From Stenotrophomonas maltophilia (GTDB taxonomy: Bacteria; Pseudomonadota; Gammaproteobacteria; Xanthomonadales; Xanthomonadaceae): 64,000 nt of DNA. Location of the stretch: positions 78,250 through 142,249 of the forward strand of contig NZ_RXLZ01000001.1 of assembly GCF_003970865.1 (NCBI RefSeq). The letters are read 5' to 3'. The notes beneath the pieces are model-generated. The model worked only from the letters and a program-made list of their open reading frames with translations. It did no database searches and was not told the origin of the DNA. Of this stretch, positions 61,549-64,000 are shown piece after piece (positions within the stretch are counted from its first letter, which is position 1; each line of letters starts with the position of its first letter). The position numbers were made by a program, and so were the translations under genes.

Positions 61549-62985
61549 TCAGTTCGCCTTGTGGATGGCGCGCTTGCTGACCGCCATCGCCGCGTCGTGG
61601 ATCACTTCCGACAGCGACGGGTGGGCGTGGCAGATGCGGGCCAGGTCATCGGCCGAGCCGCTGAACTCCATGGTCAGCACGCCTTCGTGCACCAGCTCGG
61701 AGACGTTGGCGCCGACCAGGTGCATGCCGAGGATGCGATCGGTTTCGGCATGGGCCAGGATCTTCACGAAGCCTGCCGGCTCGATCATCGCCACGGCACG
61801 GCCGTTGGCGGCGAACGGGAAGCTGCCGGCCTTGTACGGAATGCCTTCGGCCTTCAGCTGCGCTTCGGTCTTGCCGACCCAGGCCAGTTCCGGCTCGGTG
61901 TAGATGACCCACGGGATGGTGTCGAAGTTGACGTGGCCCGGCAGGCCGGCGATCAGCTCAGCCACCGCGATGCCTTCCTCGAAGCCCTTGTGCGCCAACA
62001 TCGGGCCGCGCACGCAGTCGCCGACCGCCCACACGCCGTTGACGCCGGTGTGGCAGTGCGCGTCGACTTCGATCTGGCCACGCTCGTTGATCTTCACGCC
62101 GGTGCCTTCGGCCAGCAGGCCCTTGGTGGCGGCGCGACGGCCAACGGCCACCAGCAGCTTGTCCACGGTCAGGGTCTTTTCGCCTTCGCTGTCGGTGTAG
62201 GTGACAACGACTTCCTTCTTCTTGCCCTTGCCGGTGATCTCGGTCTTGGAGACCTTGGCGCCGAGGCGGATGTCCAGGCCCTGCTTCTTGAATTCCTTGG
62301 CAGCGGTCTTGGCCACTTCGGCGTCGGCCACGGCCAGGAACTCCGGCAGTGCTTCCAGGATGGTGACTTCAGCGCCCAGGCGCTTCCACACGCTGCCCAG
62401 TTCCAGGCCGATCACGCCGGCGCCGATCACCGCCAGGCGGTTCGGCACTTCGGTGAAGTCCAGGCCGCCGACGTTGTCGACGATGGTGTCGCCGTCGAAC
62501 TTGGCGAACGGCAGTTCGATCGAATCCGAACCGGCGGCGATGATGACGTTGGTGCCCTTCAGCTCGACGATGGAACCGTCATGCTGGGTGACCTTGACCA
62601 CGTTGCCCGGCTGCAGTTCGCCAAAACCATAATAGGCAGCGACCTTGTTGGCCTTGAACAGCATGCCGATGCCGCCGGTGAACTGCTTGACGATCTTGTC
62701 CTTGCGGCCAACCATCGCCTCGACGTCGATCTTGGCATCCTTGAAGCTGATGCCGTGGTCGCCAAAGATGTGGCCCATGTTCCAGAACTGGCGCGAGGAA
62801 TCCAGCAGCGCCTTGGACGGGATGCAGCCCACGCGCAGGCAGGTGCCGCCGAGGGCCGGCTTGCCGTCCTTGCCCAGCGCTGCGTCGATGCAGGCGGTCT
62901 TCAGGCCCAGCTGGGCCGCGCGGATGGCAGCGTGGTAACCGGCCGGGCCGGCACCGATGACGACGACGTCGAATTGTTCAGCCAT
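61549..62985 (-). CDS. lpdA: Dihydrolipoyl dehydrogenase (E3)
   Basis: 478 residues, the FAD enzyme that reoxidises lipoamide in 2-oxoacid dehydrogenases. Rossmann FAD motif VVIGAGPAGY, redox disulfide GGTCLRVGCIPSK, NAD motif VIGAGVIGLELG and the C-terminal HAHPSLSE with its catalytic His-Glu. 63 bp downstream of sucB on the same strand, so it serves 2-oxoglutarate dehydrogenase. AAGGAA ribosome site. Confidence 0.96.
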   Translation of the reverse strand: MAEQFDVVVIGAGPAGYHAAIRAAQLGLKTACIDAALGKDGKPALGGTCLRVGCIPSKALLDSSRQFWNMGHIFGDHGISFKDAKIDVEAMVGRKDKIVKQFTGGIGMLFKANKVAAYYGFGELQPGNVVKVTQHDGSIVELKGTNVIIAAGSDSIELPFAKFDGDTIVDNVGGLDFTEVPNRLAVIGAGVIGLELGSVWKRLGAEVTILEALPEFLAVADAEVAKTAAKEFKKQGLDIRLGAKVSKTEITGKGKKKEVVVTYTDSEGEKTLTVDKLLVAVGRRAATKGLLAEGTGVKINERGQIEVDAHCHTGVNGVWAVGDCVRGPMLAHKGFEEGIAVAELIAGLPGHVNFDTIPWVIYTEPELAWVGKTEAQLKAEGIPYKAGSFPFAANGRAVAMIEPAGFVKILAHAETDRILGMHLVGANVSELVHEGVLTMEFSGSADDLARICHAHPSLSEVIHDAAMAVSKRAIHKAN

Positions 62986-63013
62986 TGAATTATTCCTTGA
63001 TGCATTACCAGAA

Positions 63014-63037
63014 CCCCTCCGCGCAGGCGCGGAGGGG
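63014..63037 (-). promoter_or_regulatory. Intercistronic hairpin between sucB and lpdA
   Basis: CCCCTCCGCGC (63014-63024) pairs with GCGCGGAGGGG (63027-63037) around AG. It has no T-run, so it is more likely an mRNA-stability or partial-stop element tuning E3 against E2 levels than a terminator. Confidence 0.5.
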
Positions 63038-63048
63038 CGGGAGGTGTC

Positions 63049-64000
63049 TTACAGGCCGAACAGCATGCGGCCCGGGTTTTCCAGCTGGTTCTTGATGTCC
63101 ACCAGGAACTGCACCGAGTCCTTGCCGTCGATGATGCGGTGGTCGTACGACAGCGCCAGGTACATCATCGGCGCGATCACGACCTGGCCGTTCTGGGCGA
63201 TCGGACGCTCCTTGATGGCGTGCATGCCCAGGATGGCGCTCTGCGGCGGGTTGATGATCGGGGTCGACAGCAGCGAACCGAAGGTGCCGCCGTTGGTCAC
63301 GGTGAAGGTGCCGCCCTGAAGTTCTTCCAGGCTCAGCTTGCCGTCACGGGCCTTCTTGGCGTAGTCGGCGATGGTCTTCTCGATGTCGGCGAACGACATG
63401 CGCTCGACGTTGCGCAGGACCGGCGTGACCAGGCCCTTCTCGGTCGAGACGGCGATCGAGATGTCCGAGTAGCCGTGGTAGATGATGTCGTCGCCGTCGA
63501 TCGAGGCGTTGACCAGCGGGAAGCGCTGCAGCGCGTTGGCAGCGGCCTTCACGAAGAAGCTCATGAAGCCCAGCTTGATGCCGTGTGCCTTGACGAACTC
63601 GTCCTGCAGTTCCTTGCGCGCCGCCGAGACCTTGGACAGGTCGACTTCGTTGAAGGTGGTCAGCATCGCGGTGGAGTTCTTCGACTCCATCAGGCGCTCG
63701 GCGATGCGCTTGCGGATGCGGGTCATCGGCACGCGTTCTTCCGGACGTGCGCCACCGGCCTTGCCGGCGCCGCCGTTGCGGGCGAAGTTGACGATGTCTT
63801 CCTTGGTCACCGCGCCGCGACGGCCGGTGCCGTCGACGTCGGCCGGGTTCACGCCTTCGGTGATGGCGGTGAAGCGGGCGCCCGGCGGCAGGGTGTCGGC
63901 GGCCGACTTGGCAGCCGGGGCCGGACGGGGGGGGGGTGTCTTTTTTACCACTTCCCCGGCCCGCCGCAGGGGCCCCTCCCCTGTGGGCCGCTTCTTGGTG
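63049..64000 (-). CDS. sucB: 2-oxoglutarate dehydrogenase E2 (sucB), partial at edge
   Basis: C-terminal about 290 residues of dihydrolipoyllysine succinyltransferase; the lipoyl domain is missing beyond the window. The peripheral subunit-binding domain ([19 protein letters not shown]) and the catalytic domain with [11 protein letters not shown] (His-Asp pair) are intact. The frame stays open to base 64000, but from about 63927 the sequence has a G10 run and T6 and translates to [15 protein letters not shown], which does not look like an Ala-rich E2 linker. Low-quality contig-edge bases are the likely reason. sucA would precede it. Confidence 0.9.
   Translation of the reverse strand, partial: TKKRPTGEGPLRRAGEVVKKTPPPRPAPAAKSAADTLPPGARFTAITEGVNPADVDGTGRRGAVTKEDIVNFARNGGAGKAGGARPEERVPMTRIRKRIAERLMESKNSTAMLTTFNEVDLSKVSAARKELQDEFVKAHGIKLGFMSFFVKAAANALQRFPLVNASIDGDDIIYHGYSDISIAVSTEKGLVTPVLRNVERMSFADIEKTIADYAKKARDGKLSLEELQGGTFTVTNGGTFGSLLSTPIINPPQSAILGMHAIKERPIAQNGQVVIAPMMYLALSYDHRIIDGKDSVQFLVDIKNQLENPGRMLFGL

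Overview
The window looks like chromosomal DNA of a Stenotrophomonas maltophilia-complex gammaproteobacterium (Xanthomonadaceae). Support comes from high G+C, many GTAG-headed short palindromes of the SMAG type that punctuate the gaps between genes, and a gene set (Oar-type TonB receptors, divergent rne/rluC, nfuA, cfa, dcp, class I fumarase, lpd/sucB) that fits this family. I see no tRNA, rRNA, CRISPR, prophage, integrase or insertion sequence. It is mostly core genome with a few unusual modules.

Layout. 61-12080 is a glycan-scavenging locus: an Oar-like TonB-dependent receptor, a terminator, a LacI-type operator, then a tightly overlapped operon of a GH144-like lipoprotein glycosidase, a solute-binding lipoprotein, two MalF/MalG permeases (no ATPase), a large discoidin/six-hairpin glycosidase and an exported EEP-family hydrolase. 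12096-17106 holds SMAG repeats, rne, its long leader and divergent rluC. 17124-26616 holds zupT, phhB with a TonB-domain lipoprotein, nfuA with a TonB-like repetitive membrane protein, a barnase-like RNase overlapping its barstar-like inhibitor gene, sodA, an EEP-fold protein that has lost its catalytic residues, a POT peptide transporter and a rhomboid protease.

26826-34948 holds GNAT, a DUF3298 lipoprotein, cfa, dcp, glutathione peroxidase, fpr behind a Fur-like box, and an ABC exporter. 35237-36619 is a complete ECF41 regulon: a SigJ-type sigma factor with a fused SnoaL-like domain and a carboxymuconolactone decarboxylase, each preceded by the same TGTCACG-N16-CGTC promoter. 36736-46610 holds class I fumarase, two paralogous 10-cysteine lipoproteins, a GST and an arsC separated by a perfect 70-bp palindrome, pldA, a cold-shock gene, two glycine-zipper proteins, an anchored cytochrome c-prime-like protein, tcdA and tatD. 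46737-58698 holds GNAT, GST, a fused E1alpha-E1beta dehydrogenase 3 bp from asnB, an FMN reductase, dnaB behind a DnaA box, and a TonB receptor-phoD operon behind a Pho-like box. 58867-64000 holds small exported proteins, a divergent gstA/lysR pair, lpd and a partial sucB.

How the parts work together: the window shows several small self-contained regulatory units (ECF41, Pho, Fur, LacI) and many operons built on 1-4 nt stop/start overlaps. The last ~75 bases look like poor sequence at a contig edge.
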